Below are positions 29,016 through 37,913 of a stretch of DNA of 64,000 nucleotides, piece after piece (the stretch's first letter is position 1; every line of letters begins with the position of its first letter). Below the pieces are notes generated by a model that saw nothing but the letters and a program-made list of their open reading frames with translations, searched no databases and was not told the origin of the DNA. Made by a program: the position numbers and the translations under genes. The stretch comes from JAVVHH01 sp963835135 (GTDB lineage Bacteria; Pseudomonadota; Alphaproteobacteria; Acetobacterales; Acetobacteraceae): the NCBI GenBank assembly GCA_963835135.1, contig CAWIEF010000006.1, forward strand, positions 124,001-188,000, in the 5' to 3' direction.

Positions 29016-31154
29016 ATGAGACTTCGCCATAAATCCAGCGTGCTTGGGTGCGCAGCCCTTCTACTGTCGGCCACCGGCGCGCTCGCCTCGCCGTTCACCG
29101 TCACCACCATCGGCACGATCACCTCGGTGAGCGATGCAACCAATCTGCTCGGCGCCGGCGCGAGCCTGGTTGGCGCCGCCTACACTCTGAGCGTCGGCTA
29201 TTCGGGCGTCGGCTCGGGCTATTACACCAACGGCACCGGGTCATTCGCTTCCGATACCGGCGACGCGATCCCGGGCTCGATCACGCTGACGATCGGCGGC
29301 ACGACTATCTCCACGGCATTGCTGTTCAACACCGCCGCGACGCTGACAGAAGATCCCTACGACCTGTACGCGACCAATTCCGGCAACGATGCGGCGGGGA
29401 ACGACGCCTACGCCCTGCAAAACTTCACCACCGCGGCCCCCGCGATCGCCTACGCGGACCTGCAGAATAGTTTCACCTATCTGCTGACGGGGGCGGACAG
29501 CGGGAGCGACAGCTACAGCTTCGCCAATGCGGCAAACACGAGGACGGTAAGCATCAGCGGCACCGAGAGCAGCATCGCCTTCGCGGTGCCGGAGCCGGCG
29601 ACATGGTCTGTGTTGGGCCTGGGGCTGCTCGGGTTGGCGGTCGCGCGGCGCCGCCGCGGGGCCCGCGTCCTGGCTGGCTGTGCGGTGTCGGCCGGTGCGC
29701 TGGCGCTGGCCGGGCCGGCGGTCGCGGCCAATCCCGTCTGCAACCCGGCCACATACGGCGCCGTCGGCAACGGCATCACCGACAACACCATCCCGTTGCA
29801 GACGGCGATCAACAATTGCTCGGCTGCGGGCGGCGGCATCGTCCCGCTCACGAAGGCCGCCGGAACCTCCGGCGTCTACCTGATCACGCCGATCCAGTTG
29901 AGGAGCCATGTGATCCTGCAGATCGGCGCCGGCGTGGTGCTGCAGGGGACCAATGACGAGGGCCAGTACACGCCGGCCTTCATCGACTACCCCTACCGGC
30001 AAAATGCTCCGTTCGAGGCGCTGATCTCGGCCTTCCAGGCCACCGATGTCGGCATCATCGGACCCGGCACGATCGACGGCGCCGGCAACCAGACACAGCC
30101 CGGCGGCGGTCCGAGCTGGTGGACGCAGGCCAGCGGGTTCAACGCCTCGCAAACCGGCGCCACCAATCCGACGACCGGGATCGCCTACTACAAGGCCCCC
30201 TACGAAGACGTGCCGACGTCCAACGGCATGCCGCGGCCGTGGCTGATCGAGTTCTACCAATGCGCCAATGTCAGCGTCAGCAACATCACGTTGCAGAACT
30301 CGCCGATGTGGCACTTGGCGCTGCGGTTCAGCAACAAGATCAACGTGACCGGACTGACGGTCGCCACGTCCGGCTCGTCGCCCAACACCGACGGGATCGA
30401 CCTGGTGGGGTCGACCAACGTCACCATCGCCAACGCAAACCTGTCCGGCGGCGACGACAACGTCGCGATCAAGTCGGGCTTGCCGCTCAATGCGGAAATT
30501 CCGAACGATCCGAAGGAGGTCGGCCTGCCGGTGCAGCCGACGTCGAACGTCACCATCACCAATTCGGTGATCGGCAACGGCCATGGAATCTCGATCGGCA
30601 GCGAGGCGGCGTACGGCGTCAATACGGTGCTGATCCAGAACCTGACGTACACCGGCACTGCGGACGGCTTCCGCATCAAGACGGGCCGCGACCGCGGCAG
30701 CCAGATCTACAACGTCACGCTGCGCAACATCACGATGACCAACGTGGCGCTGCCGCTCAGCATCCAGGCGTTCTACCCCGGCTCAGCGGCGCCCACGCCG
30801 CCGCCGCTGCCCATCACCCCAACGGCGAGCACGCCCTACGTCCACGACGTCACTATCACCGGGCTGACTGCGACGGGCGCGACGAGCCAGAGCGTGATCG
30901 AGGGGCTGCCGGAATCCTGCTTGTTTCGCATTAACCTGACCAATGTGAGCATCGCGACCAGCAACAAGGGCCTTGCCTTGGAAAGCGTGACCGGCACGTT
31001 CAACAACGTCACCAGCACGCCGGCCAACGGCCCGTCGGTGCCGTTCGTGGTCAACGAGAACGTGTCGATCGCGTCGCAGGGCACGACCCCGGCCGGGCTG
31101 AGCAGCGGGGCAGGCACGGCCGTCGCGTGCAGCAGCCAGCCGCAGCAATACTGA
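29016..31154 (+). CDS. PEP-CTERM protein fused in frame to a GH28 polygalacturonase
   Basis: 712 residues. Residues 1-24 are a signal peptide (MRLRHKSSVLGCAALLLSAT). A Gly/Ser/Thr-rich domain follows, then a complete PEP-CTERM sorting tail: VPEP at 191-194, a hydrophobic helix and RRRR. Instead of a stop, the frame continues into a second signal-like stretch (VLAGCAVSAGALALAGPAVA) and, from Asn239, a full GH28 beta-helix. Its catalytic residues are all present: NTD 457-459, DD 480-481, GHG 522-524, RIK 553-555. GH28 enzymes hydrolyse polygalacturonan or related pectins. The order suggests two exported proteins joined by loss of a stop, or a precursor cut by exosortase. SD not strong; start taken at the signal peptide. 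Confidence 0.88.
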   Translation: MRLRHKSSVLGCAALLLSATGALASPFTVTTIGTITSVSDATNLLGAGASLVGAAYTLSVGYSGVGSGYYTNGTGSFASDTGDAIPGSITLTIGGTTISTALLFNTAATLTEDPYDLYATNSGNDAAGNDAYALQNFTTAAPAIAYADLQNSFTYLLTGADSGSDSYSFANAANTRTVSISGTESSIAFAVPEPATWSVLGLGLLGLAVARRRRGARVLAGCAVSAGALALAGPAVAANPVCNPATYGAVGNGITDNTIPLQTAINNCSAAGGGIVPLTKAAGTSGVYLITPIQLRSHVILQIGAGVVLQGTNDEGQYTPAFIDYPYRQNAPFEALISAFQATDVGIIGPGTIDGAGNQTQPGGGPSWWTQASGFNASQTGATNPTTGIAYYKAPYEDVPTSNGMPRPWLIEFYQCANVSVSNITLQNSPMWHLALRFSNKINVTGLTVATSGSSPNTDGIDLVGSTNVTIANANLSGGDDNVAIKSGLPLNAEIPNDPKEVGLPVQPTSNVTITNSVIGNGHGISIGSEAAYGVNTVLIQNLTYTGTADGFRIKTGRDRGSQIYNVTLRNITMTNVALPLSIQAFYPGSAAPTPPPLPITPTASTPYVHDVTITGLTATGATSQSVIEGLPESCLFRINLTNVSIATSNKGLALESVTGTFNNVTSTPANGPSVPFVVNENVSIASQGTTPAGLSSGAGTAVACSSQPQQY

Positions 31155-31238
31155 CGGGCGTGTCAGGCCGCTCCGCGTCGGCCCATCCAGAAAACCTTTG
31201 GCTCGTCCTGCGTTGCAGAGGTCTGCTCCGGAGTGTTC

Positions 31239-31724
31239 ATGCGGGCCGATCAGGTCGTCATTGCCTTCGCAACTCCGGTCGGCGTGGGGTTGCTGTATGT
31301 CCTGCTCGCAGGCGAGGCGAGCGTGAGCGAAGCGCTCGCCTGCGCGCCGGTTGTGGTGATCGCGAACGCCTATGCGCTGGCCTTGGCGCGCTCCGGAACG
31401 GTGGGGCTGCGGATCGCGCCGCGCGGAGTGATGCTGCTGTTGCGCTCATGCGCGGCGGTGGTGCCGGATAGCGTTCGGGTCGGCCGTGGGCTCGCGCGTG
31501 CCGTCTGGCGGCGGCCGGCGGAGATGCTGGGCGTCGTCAAGCACGTGCCGTTCCGATACGGCTCACGAGATAGCAGCGAGGCAGGGCGCCGGGCTTCGGT
31601 CGTCACGGCGATGTCGTTGGCGCCGAACGCGTTCGTGGTCGGGATGGAGCCGGAGCGCCACGAGTTGATCGTGCACCAACTCGTGCCCGATGCAATTGGC
31701 GGTGGACCGGACTGGCCGCGATGA
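31239..31724 (+). CDS. Na+/H+ antiporter subunit E (MnhE/MrpE/MbhA)
   Basis: 161 residues. Two N-terminal membrane helices (VVIAFATPVGVGLLYVLLAG; LACAPVVVIANAYALALA), then the cytoplasmic MnhE domain (RVGRGLARAVWRRPAEMLGV ... VTAMSLAPNAFVVGM ... ELIVHQLVPD). First gene of a seven-gene module and close to the usual length. A GGAG element sits 7 nt before the ATG. Overlaps the next gene by 4 bp. Confidence 0.88.
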   Translation: MRADQVVIAFATPVGVGLLYVLLAGEASVSEALACAPVVVIANAYALALARSGTVGLRIAPRGVMLLLRSCAAVVPDSVRVGRGLARAVWRRPAEMLGVVKHVPFRYGSRDSSEAGRRASVVTAMSLAPNAFVVGMEPERHELIVHQLVPDAIGGGPDWPR

Positions 31725-31972
31725 ACGCGTGGTCGATCGGCGTTTGGGCGCTGCTGCCAGCCCTGGCCGTGCCGGTCGCGGCCGCGATGCGAGGCACGGT
31801 GGCGGCACGGATCGTCGCCGTCCAACTCGCCAACGCGGTGGCGGTCCTGATGCTGATCCTGATGAGCTTCGCGTTCGACCAGCCGTCCTACGTCTCGCTG
31901 GCCGAGGCGCTCGCGGTGATGAATGGGGCCGGGACGCTCGTCGTGGCGCTGACGGTGGAGCGATGGCTGTGA
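31721..31972 (+). CDS. Antiporter subunit F (MnhF/MrpF/MbhB)
   Basis: 83 residues with three hydrophobic helices (MNAWSIGVWALLPALAVPVA; IVAVQLANAVAVLMLILMSF; LAEALAVMNGAGTLVVALTV). Size and helix pattern match MrpF. It begins in the 3' end of the MnhE gene and ends inside the MnhG gene, so the three are translated as one coupled unit. Confidence 0.85.
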   Translation: MNAWSIGVWALLPALAVPVAAAMRGTVAARIVAVQLANAVAVLMLILMSFAFDQPSYVSLAEALAVMNGAGTLVVALTVERWL

Positions 31973-32271
31973 GCTGGCCGACCGGCCCGTTCGTGGCGCT
32001 CTTCGTCGGAGGGGCGGTAGCGGTGGCCTGGCTTGCGGCTGCCGGGTTCGCCCGGTTGCGGACGCCGCTGGACCGGCTTCACTGCGTCACGTTGGTCAAT
32101 GGCGGCAGCGGGCTGGCGCTGATTGCGGCGTCCTTGGCGGGCGATGGCATCTCTAATCGGACCGGCAACATCCTGTTCGTCGTGGCACTCAACCTGGTTG
32201 GGGGCGCGGCCGGGTCGTATGCGGTGGGGCGGACGCTGCGCGTGCGCGGATCGCTGCCGGAGACGGAATGA
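31963..32271 (+). CDS. Antiporter subunit G (MnhG/MrpG/MbhC)
   Basis: 102 residues. Three helices with the MnhG family core FARLRTPLDRLHCVTLVNGGSG (RTPLDRLH is the conserved loop). Overlaps mnhF by about 10 bp; a GTG at 31969 is an alternative start. Second half ends VGRTLRVRGSLPE. Confidence 0.87.
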   Translation: MAVSWPTGPFVALFVGGAVAVAWLAAAGFARLRTPLDRLHCVTLVNGGSGLALIAASLAGDGISNRTGNILFVVALNLVGGAAGSYAVGRTLRVRGSLPETE

Positions 32272-32272
32272 C

Positions 32273-32527
32273 GTGCTGATCGACGTCCTGCTCGTTCTCC
32301 TCGCCATCACCGGCACCGGCATTGCGCTGACCCGGCAGCCGGTCCGCCAGGTCGTGGCACTCGGCGCGAACGGCTTGGTGCTGGCGCTGCTGTTCATGGC
32401 GCTGCAGGCGCCGGATGTGGCGTTCGCGCAGATCGTCGTGGGGACGGCCGCAGTGCCGATGCTGTTCATGGCGATGCTTGCGAGCATGCGGATGGACAGG
32501 CGTCCGAAGCAGGACCCTCCGACATGA
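32273..32527 (+). CDS. DUF4040 / MbhD-type antiporter subunit
   Basis: 84 residues, two to three helices: MLIDVLLVLLAITGTGIALT, VVALGANGLVLALLFMALQA, PDVAFAQIVVGTAAVPMLFM. The APDVAxAQ...VG pattern is the DUF4040 segment that forms part of MrpA in classical Mrp systems but is a separate subunit (MbhD) in membrane-bound hydrogenase modules. GTG start just after the mnhG stop; ends in a 4-bp overlap with the next gene. Confidence 0.84.
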   Translation: MLIDVLLVLLAITGTGIALTRQPVRQVVALGANGLVLALLFMALQAPDVAFAQIVVGTAAVPMLFMAMLASMRMDRRPKQDPPT

Positions 32528-33282
32528 CGCCGAAGGCGCGGACGGTGCTGTTCGCCATCGGCGTGGCAGCGGTGGTGCCGGCGTTGCTGCATGTGTTGCC
32601 GCATCTGCCGGCCTTCGGCGACCATCCGATGCCGTATGGCGACGCCGTCACAGCCGACTCGCCCGCGGGGCGGCAGACGCAGAATGTGGTCACTGCGCTG
32701 AACTTCGACTATCGCGGGTTCGATACGCTCGGCGAGGAGTACATCCTGCTCTGCGCCGTGACCGGCGTGACCGTGCTGCTGCGCGGCGCGCGCGGCGAAC
32801 AAACGAGCGCGCGGCCCGGCCAGGTCAAGGGCCGGCCGATCTCGCGGCCGGGTGAGGCAGTCACCCTGATCGCGCGGCTGTTCGGCGTCATCACCATGGT
32901 CAGCGGGTTGTCTGTCTCGCTGCACGCGACGTCCACCCCGGGCGGCGGCTTCCAGGGCGGCGTCATGATCGCGGCCGGCTTCCTGTTCGTCTATCTCGGC
33001 GAGGGCTACCGGGGCTGGCGGGCGATGATCCGCTCCGAGGTCATGGACGCGGTCGAGGCGGCAGGGGCGCTGGTCTACATCGGCTGCGGCTTCGCAGGCG
33101 TGTCTCTCGGGTTGCCATTCCTGACCAACGTCGTGCCGCTCGGCACCAGCGGTTCGGTGTGGGCGGGCGGGCTGATGCTCATCATCAATGCGGGCGTGAC
33201 GTGCGCGGTGGTGGGCGGGTTCAGCGTGCTGTTCATCGAGTTTCTGGAAGAGACGCGCGTGGATCCGGGAGCCGGCCCGTGA
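32524..33282 (+). CDS. MbhE-MnhB fusion subunit of the antiporter module
   Basis: 252 residues. N-terminal part (MTPKARTVLFAIGVAAVVPA ... TALNFDYRGFDTLGEEYILL) is MbhE-like, the region otherwise at the end of MrpA (FRGFDTLGE is diagnostic). The rest, RLFGVITMVSGLSVSLHATS, TPGGGFQGGVMIAAGF and GLMLIINAGVTCAVVGGFSV, is MnhB (MbhF). So two subunits that are separate in Mbh are fused here. Four to six membrane helices. Confidence 0.87.
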   Translation: MTPKARTVLFAIGVAAVVPALLHVLPHLPAFGDHPMPYGDAVTADSPAGRQTQNVVTALNFDYRGFDTLGEEYILLCAVTGVTVLLRGARGEQTSARPGQVKGRPISRPGEAVTLIARLFGVITMVSGLSVSLHATSTPGGGFQGGVMIAAGFLFVYLGEGYRGWRAMIRSEVMDAVEAAGALVYIGCGFAGVSLGLPFLTNVVPLGTSGSVWAGGLMLIINAGVTCAVVGGFSVLFIEFLEETRVDPGAGP

Positions 33283-33635
33283 TCGAGCAAGCGACGGCAT
33301 GGTTGCCGTGGGCGGTGGCGGCGTGGCTGTTCGGGGTCGGTCTGTACGGCATGACGAGTAGCCGGCATTTCGTGCACCTGATCGCCTGCCTCTCGATCGT
33401 GCAATCGGCCACCTACGTCCTGCTGCTGTCGATCGGGTATCGCCGCGGGGCCGGGCCGCCGTTCTTTCATCCCCATCCGCCAGGAACCCCGGCGGTCGAT
33501 CCGGTCGTGCAGGTTCTCGTGCTGACCGACATCGTCGTCGGCGCGACCGTGACGGCGCTGCTGCTGGCGCTGGTGCAGCAGCTGCAGCGCCGGCATGGCG
33601 TGGTGGACCCGCAGCAATCGGCGCCGCTCAAATGA
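33279..33635 (+). CDS. Antiporter subunit C, NuoK-like (MnhC/MrpC/MbhG)
   Basis: 118 residues, three helices (WLPWAVAAWLFGVGLYGMTS; LIACLSIVQSATYVLLLSIG; PVVQVLVLTDIVVGATVTAL), the NuoK/MrpC arrangement with DPVVQVLVLTDIVVG as the family signature. A His/Pro-rich loop (PPFFHPHPPG) separates helices 2 and 3. GTG start overlaps the previous stop; ATGA overlap with mnhD. Confidence 0.88.
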   Translation: MIEQATAWLPWAVAAWLFGVGLYGMTSSRHFVHLIACLSIVQSATYVLLLSIGYRRGAGPPFFHPHPPGTPAVDPVVQVLVLTDIVVGATVTALLLALVQQLQRRHGVVDPQQSAPLK

Positions 33636-35383
33636 ACGTCGAGGCCCTGTCGCCGCTGCCGGTCACGATACCGATGGCGGTGGCGGCCGTGCTGCTGGCG
33701 CTGAGCAAGCATCTGCCGGGCCGGCTTCCGGACGTGACCGCCATCGCGGCCGCGGCGACGACATCGGTGCTCTGCGCGGTGCTGGCGCACACTGCTGCGC
33801 TCTCGGGGCCGATTATTTACTGGTTCGGCAACTGGCACCTGGTCGGCGAGCAAGTGGTCGGCATCTCGTTCGTCATCGATGTCGCGAGCGCCGGGATGGG
33901 CGCGCTGGTCGGGCTGTTGTTCGCCGCGACCCTGGTGTTCGCTTGGGGCTTCTTTCAAGCAGTGCACGCGCATTTCCATGTGCTGATGCTGGTGTTCATG
34001 GCGGGCATGGTCGGCTTCTGCCTGACTGGCGACCTCTTCAACATGTTCGTCTGGTTCGAGCTGATGAGCGTGGCCGGGTTCGCGGCCACGGCCTACGCGC
34101 TGCGCCCATCGGCGATCGCGGGGGCGCTGAACTTCACCGTGGTCAACACGGTTGGCGCCTATGTGTTCTTATCCGGCCTGGCGCTGATGTATGGCGAGAT
34201 GGGTGCGCTCGATCTGGCGGCACTGGGCCAGGGTGTCGCGGCGCATCCCCAGGATCCGGTGGTCGCGCTGGGCTTCGTGCTGATCGCGACGGCGTTGCTG
34301 ACCAAGGCGGCGCAGGTGCCGTTCCAGATGTGGCTGGGCGACGCGCATGCGGTGGCGCCCAGCCCGGTCTCGGTCATCTTCTCCGGGGCGATGGTGTCCA
34401 TCGGACTGTTCGGGCTGGCCAAGCTCGGCTTCCGCGTGTTTGGCGGCGCCCCCGAGATCATGCACGGCATCCGGACGGTGATGCTCGCCATGGGGCTGGC
34501 CAGCGCCGTGGTCGGTGCGATGCTTGCCCTGGCGCAGCGGCACATCAAGCGCCTGCTTGCGTTCTCGACGGTGTCGCATGCGGGCGTCATGCTGATCGGC
34601 CTCTCGCTGATGTCGCGCGACGGCGCGGCCGGGCTGCTCGCGTATCTGACCGGGCATGGGCTGGTGAAGGGCGCGATGTTCATGCTGGCCGGTTTCGTCG
34701 TGGCCAAGTGCGGCGGCATCGACGAGATCGTGCTGCGCGGGAAAGGGCGGGAGTATTGGCCGGTCGGACTGTTGATGGCGGTGGGCGGTCTGGCGCTGGC
34801 CGGGTTGCCGGCCGGGCCGATGGACGAGGGCTACAGCCTGATCGCCTTGGGCGCCGAGGCAGCCGGGCGGGGATGGGTCCTGGGGCCGGTGCTGTTCAGC
34901 GCGGCGTTGACCGGGGCTGCCGTGCTCCGGATGGCGGGGCGCATCTTCGCCGGCTGGGGCGAGCTGGCCGGCGATGAAGAGCATGGCGAGACAGAGGAGG
35001 AGCACGAGCCTGGTGACCAGCCGGTGTTGCTGCTCGCGGCGCCTGCGGTCGTGCTGCTCGTGCTGGGCATGATCGGCTGGGATAATGAGGGGGCGTGGGC
35101 GGCCCGGGCCGCGGCGGCGCTGATGGGACAGGCGAACGCGCCGCCTCCCGCGCTGCACGGTTCGCCCGGACCGTGGCTCGCCGTCGCAGCCGCGCTCGTC
35201 ATCGCGGCATTCGAATTGAGCCAGCGGCATCTGCCACGGTGGCTGTTCGCCGCCGTCGAGGCGATCCGGGTGCCGCCGACGCGGGCGTTGCAGGCAATGC
35301 AGAGCGGCCTCGTGACGGACTACGTCACGTGGCTCGCGGTGGGGCTGGCCGCGCTGTCGTCGGCGTTCGTGTTCGGGTTCTGA
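33632..35383 (+). CDS. Antiporter large subunit D (NuoN/MrpD/MbhH type)
   Basis: 583 residues with about 14 helices. Proton-channel features of complex I antiporter subunits: Glu in FNMFVWFELMSVAGF, Lys in LLTKAAQVPFQMWLGDAHAV, the RHIKRLLAFSTVSHAG Lys/His, and the later GHGLVKGAMFMLAGF Lys. A charged insert (EEHGETEEEHEPGDQ) lies near residue 455. It is the only NuoL/M/N-like subunit in the module; a separate MrpA large subunit is absent. Confidence 0.92.
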   Translation: MNVEALSPLPVTIPMAVAAVLLALSKHLPGRLPDVTAIAAAATTSVLCAVLAHTAALSGPIIYWFGNWHLVGEQVVGISFVIDVASAGMGALVGLLFAATLVFAWGFFQAVHAHFHVLMLVFMAGMVGFCLTGDLFNMFVWFELMSVAGFAATAYALRPSAIAGALNFTVVNTVGAYVFLSGLALMYGEMGALDLAALGQGVAAHPQDPVVALGFVLIATALLTKAAQVPFQMWLGDAHAVAPSPVSVIFSGAMVSIGLFGLAKLGFRVFGGAPEIMHGIRTVMLAMGLASAVVGAMLALAQRHIKRLLAFSTVSHAGVMLIGLSLMSRDGAAGLLAYLTGHGLVKGAMFMLAGFVVAKCGGIDEIVLRGKGREYWPVGLLMAVGGLALAGLPAGPMDEGYSLIALGAEAAGRGWVLGPVLFSAALTGAAVLRMAGRIFAGWGELAGDEEHGETEEEHEPGDQPVLLLAAPAVVLLVLGMIGWDNEGAWAARAAAALMGQANAPPPALHGSPGPWLAVAAALVIAAFELSQRHLPRWLFAAVEAIRVPPTRALQAMQSGLVTDYVTWLAVGLAALSSAFVFGF

Positions 35384-35389
35384 GCGAGG

Positions 35390-36664
35390 CTAGCGGCGGA
35401 AGAGGGCGATCGTCTCGACCTGGGACGACCAGAGGAACTGGTCCACCGCCTCGGCCATGGCGAGCCTGTACCCGGTGCCGAGCAGCGTACGGGAATCGCG
35501 CGTCAGGGCGCCCGGGTTGCAACTGACGTAGATGATTGGCGCCCCGGATACGGCCAAGGCCGGCATCTGCGCGGCGGCGCCGTTGTAAGGCGGGTCGAGC
35601 ACGATGGCCCCGGCCCCTTTCAAGTCGGCGGCGACGAGCGGTTGCCGCGCCAGATCCCGCACCGACGCCGTGACCCGGCCGTTGCCGGCGCCCCGCAATG
35701 CCGCCACCGCAGCCGCATCGCCCTCATAGGCGACGACCCGGCCCCGCGTGCTGATCGCATGCGTCAGGCTGCCGCTGCCCGCGTAGAGCTCGATGATGGG
35801 CCCTTTGACCTTGTCGGGCAGCATCCGCAGGACAGCGGCCACGATGGCACGTTCGCCCTCGCGCGACGCTTGCAGGAAGGTTCCAGCCGGCACGGCAGTC
35901 GGATGGCCGTCGAACGTCAGCATCGGCCGGCTGAGGGCGGCGGCCGGTTCGGTGTCGAGACGGCCCACACGGATGGCGCTGATGCGGGGAACGCCGTTGG
36001 CCCGGGCGAAGGCGGCTAGGGCGGTGCGGTCGCGGGCGGTGAGGTCGGCGTCGGTGCGGAGCAGCAGGTCGGGGCCGTTATCGACCAGGTTGACGCTGGC
36101 TTCGCCGCGGCTTTTCAGCCCATCGAGCCGGAGCAGCACGGGGCGGAGCGCCTGCACGAGGGCGAACAGCGTCGGGTGCAGGATCGGGCAGGCGTGCATG
36201 TCGACCACGTCGGTCGAGCGGCGGCGGTGCAGGCCGATCTGGATGCCGGGGCCGAGCCGGCGGATCGCGAGATCCATGCGGCGCCGGGTTGCGGGCGGGG
36301 TGCGGGCGAGGGGGATGGTGGCCAGCCCAAGGGCGGCGGCGGCGCGGCCGGCCTTCCACGCGGCATACGGCTCGTCGGCCCAATGCTGCAGCGTGCAACC
36401 GCCACAGGGGCCGAAATGCGGGCAGGGTGGAGCGACGCGGTCAGGGGAGGGGTCGAGGATGGTTGCGTCCGCGGCGAAACCGTCGCCGCGCTTGGTCAGC
36501 GGCCCGGGCAGGACCTGCTCGCCGGGCAGTGTGCAGGCCAAGAAGAGCGCCTTGCCGCTCCCGGTCGCGGCGACGCCGTCCCCGTCCGCGCCAATCTTAT
36601 CGACGCGGACGGGGCCGCAGGAATCAGCCGCCGAAGGCGGAGAGGCCCGTCTGTGCCCGGCCAA
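35390..36664 (-). CDS. 23S rRNA (uracil-5-)-methyltransferase, RlmD/TrmA family
   Basis: About 400-424 residues. N-terminal TRAM-like region (VRVDKIGADGDGVAATGSGK), the iron-sulfur cluster site CPHFGPCGGC with a further Cys in DMHACPILHP, then the methyltransferase domain: IIELYAGSGSLTHAIS, IVLDPPYNGAA, and catalytic Cys in IYVSCNPGALTRDS. Acts on a uridine of 23S rRNA or tRNA; the exact site cannot be told. No ATG or GTG precedes the domain in frame; a TTG gives the listed start, overlapping the acyl-CoA dehydrogenase gene by 41 bp. Confidence 0.86.
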   Translation of the reverse strand: MAGHRRASPPSAADSCGPVRVDKIGADGDGVAATGSGKALFLACTLPGEQVLPGPLTKRGDGFAADATILDPSPDRVAPPCPHFGPCGGCTLQHWADEPYAAWKAGRAAAALGLATIPLARTPPATRRRMDLAIRRLGPGIQIGLHRRRSTDVVDMHACPILHPTLFALVQALRPVLLRLDGLKSRGEASVNLVDNGPDLLLRTDADLTARDRTALAAFARANGVPRISAIRVGRLDTEPAAALSRPMLTFDGHPTAVPAGTFLQASREGERAIVAAVLRMLPDKVKGPIIELYAGSGSLTHAISTRGRVVAYEGDAAAVAALRGAGNGRVTASVRDLARQPLVAADLKGAGAIVLDPPYNGAAAQMPALAVSGAPIIYVSCNPGALTRDSRTLLGTGYRLAMAEAVDQFLWSSQVETIALFRR

Positions 36665-37877
36665 GAATCAATGCATGCACGTCGTGCGTGCCCTCGTAGG
36701 TGTTGACCGCCTCGAGGTTCATGACGTGGCGGATGACGTGATACTCGTCGGCGATGCCATTGCCGCCATGCATGTCACGGGCGACCCGGGCGATGTCGAG
36801 CGATTTGCCGCAATTATTGCGCTTGAGCAGGCTGATCATCTCGGGCGCGGCGCGGCCCTCTTCCATCAATCGGCCGAGGCGCAGCACGCCGTGCAGGCCG
36901 AGGGTGATCTCGGTCTGCATGTCGGCCAGCTTCTTTTGGATCAATTGGGTGGCGGCGAGCGGGCGGCCGAACATCTGGCGCTGCATGGTGTAGTCGCGGG
37001 CCGCATGCCAGCAGAACTCGGCAGCCCCGAGCGAGCCCCAGGCGATGCCGTAGCGGGCGTTGTTGAGGCAGGAGAACGGGCCGCGCAGCCCCTTCACATG
37101 GGGCAGCTCGTTGCCGGCAGGGACGAACACGTCCTGCATCATGATCATGCCGGTGGTGGACGCGCGGAGCGAGAACTTGCCCTCGATCTTGGGCGCGGTC
37201 AGGCCCTGCATGCCCTTCTCGAGGATGTAGCCGCGGATCTCGCCAGCGTCGTTCTTGGCCCAGACGACGAACACATCTGCCAAGGGCGAGTTGGTGATCC
37301 AGGTCTTGGACCCGCTCACGACGAAGCCGCCGTCGACGGATTTGGCGCGGGTGCGCATGCTGGCCGGGTCGGACCCCGCATCGGGCTCGGTTAGGCCGAA
37401 GCAGCCGACGAACTCGCCGGTGCGCAGCTTGGGCAGGAAGCGGTCCTTCTGATCGTCCGAGCCGAACGCCCAGATCGGGTACATCACCAGCGATGACTGG
37501 ACGGAGAAGGCACTACGATAGCCGCTATCGACGCGCTCAACCTCGCGGGCGATCAGGCCGTAGGCGACGTAGCCCACGTCGGCGCACCCATGACTGTCAA
37601 GCGTGGCGCCGAGGAAGCCCATCTCGCCCATCTCGTTCATGATCTCGCGGTCGAACCGCTCATGGCGGTTGGCGAGCAGGACGCGGGGGAACAGCTTGTC
37701 CTGGCAGTAATCGTGGGCGGCGTCGCGGATGGCGCGCTCGTCCTCAGTCAGGACGTCGTCGAGCAGAAGCGCGTCATCCCACTTGAACGGCCCGAGCTTG
37801 CGCGCCTTGGCGGGCTTGTCCTGGGTGGCATAGGCCTCGGCATCCTCCGGACGCTGGACCGGTGTGACGACGTTCAT
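36624..37877 (-). CDS. gcdH: Glutaryl-CoA dehydrogenase
   Basis: 417 residues. Acyl-CoA dehydrogenase fold with FGLTEPDAGSDPASMRT, WITNSPLADVFVVWAK and the Gcdh-type C-terminus containing catalytic Glu395 in NTYEGTHDVHALILGRAQTG. FAD enzyme that oxidises and decarboxylates glutaryl-CoA to crotonyl-CoA in lysine, tryptophan and aromatic breakdown. Its product class would feed the crotonase encoded elsewhere. Its 3' end lies inside the 5' end of the methyltransferase gene. Confidence 0.93.
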   Translation of the reverse strand: MNVVTPVQRPEDAEAYATQDKPAKARKLGPFKWDDALLLDDVLTEDERAIRDAAHDYCQDKLFPRVLLANRHERFDREIMNEMGEMGFLGATLDSHGCADVGYVAYGLIAREVERVDSGYRSAFSVQSSLVMYPIWAFGSDDQKDRFLPKLRTGEFVGCFGLTEPDAGSDPASMRTRAKSVDGGFVVSGSKTWITNSPLADVFVVWAKNDAGEIRGYILEKGMQGLTAPKIEGKFSLRASTTGMIMMQDVFVPAGNELPHVKGLRGPFSCLNNARYGIAWGSLGAAEFCWHAARDYTMQRQMFGRPLAATQLIQKKLADMQTEITLGLHGVLRLGRLMEEGRAAPEMISLLKRNNCGKSLDIARVARDMHGGNGIADEYHVIRHVMNLEAVNTYEGTHDVHALILGRAQTGLSAFGG

Positions 37878-37913
37878 CGGCGCTCTCCTCGTATAGTCCT
37901 GACGCGCCCCAGC

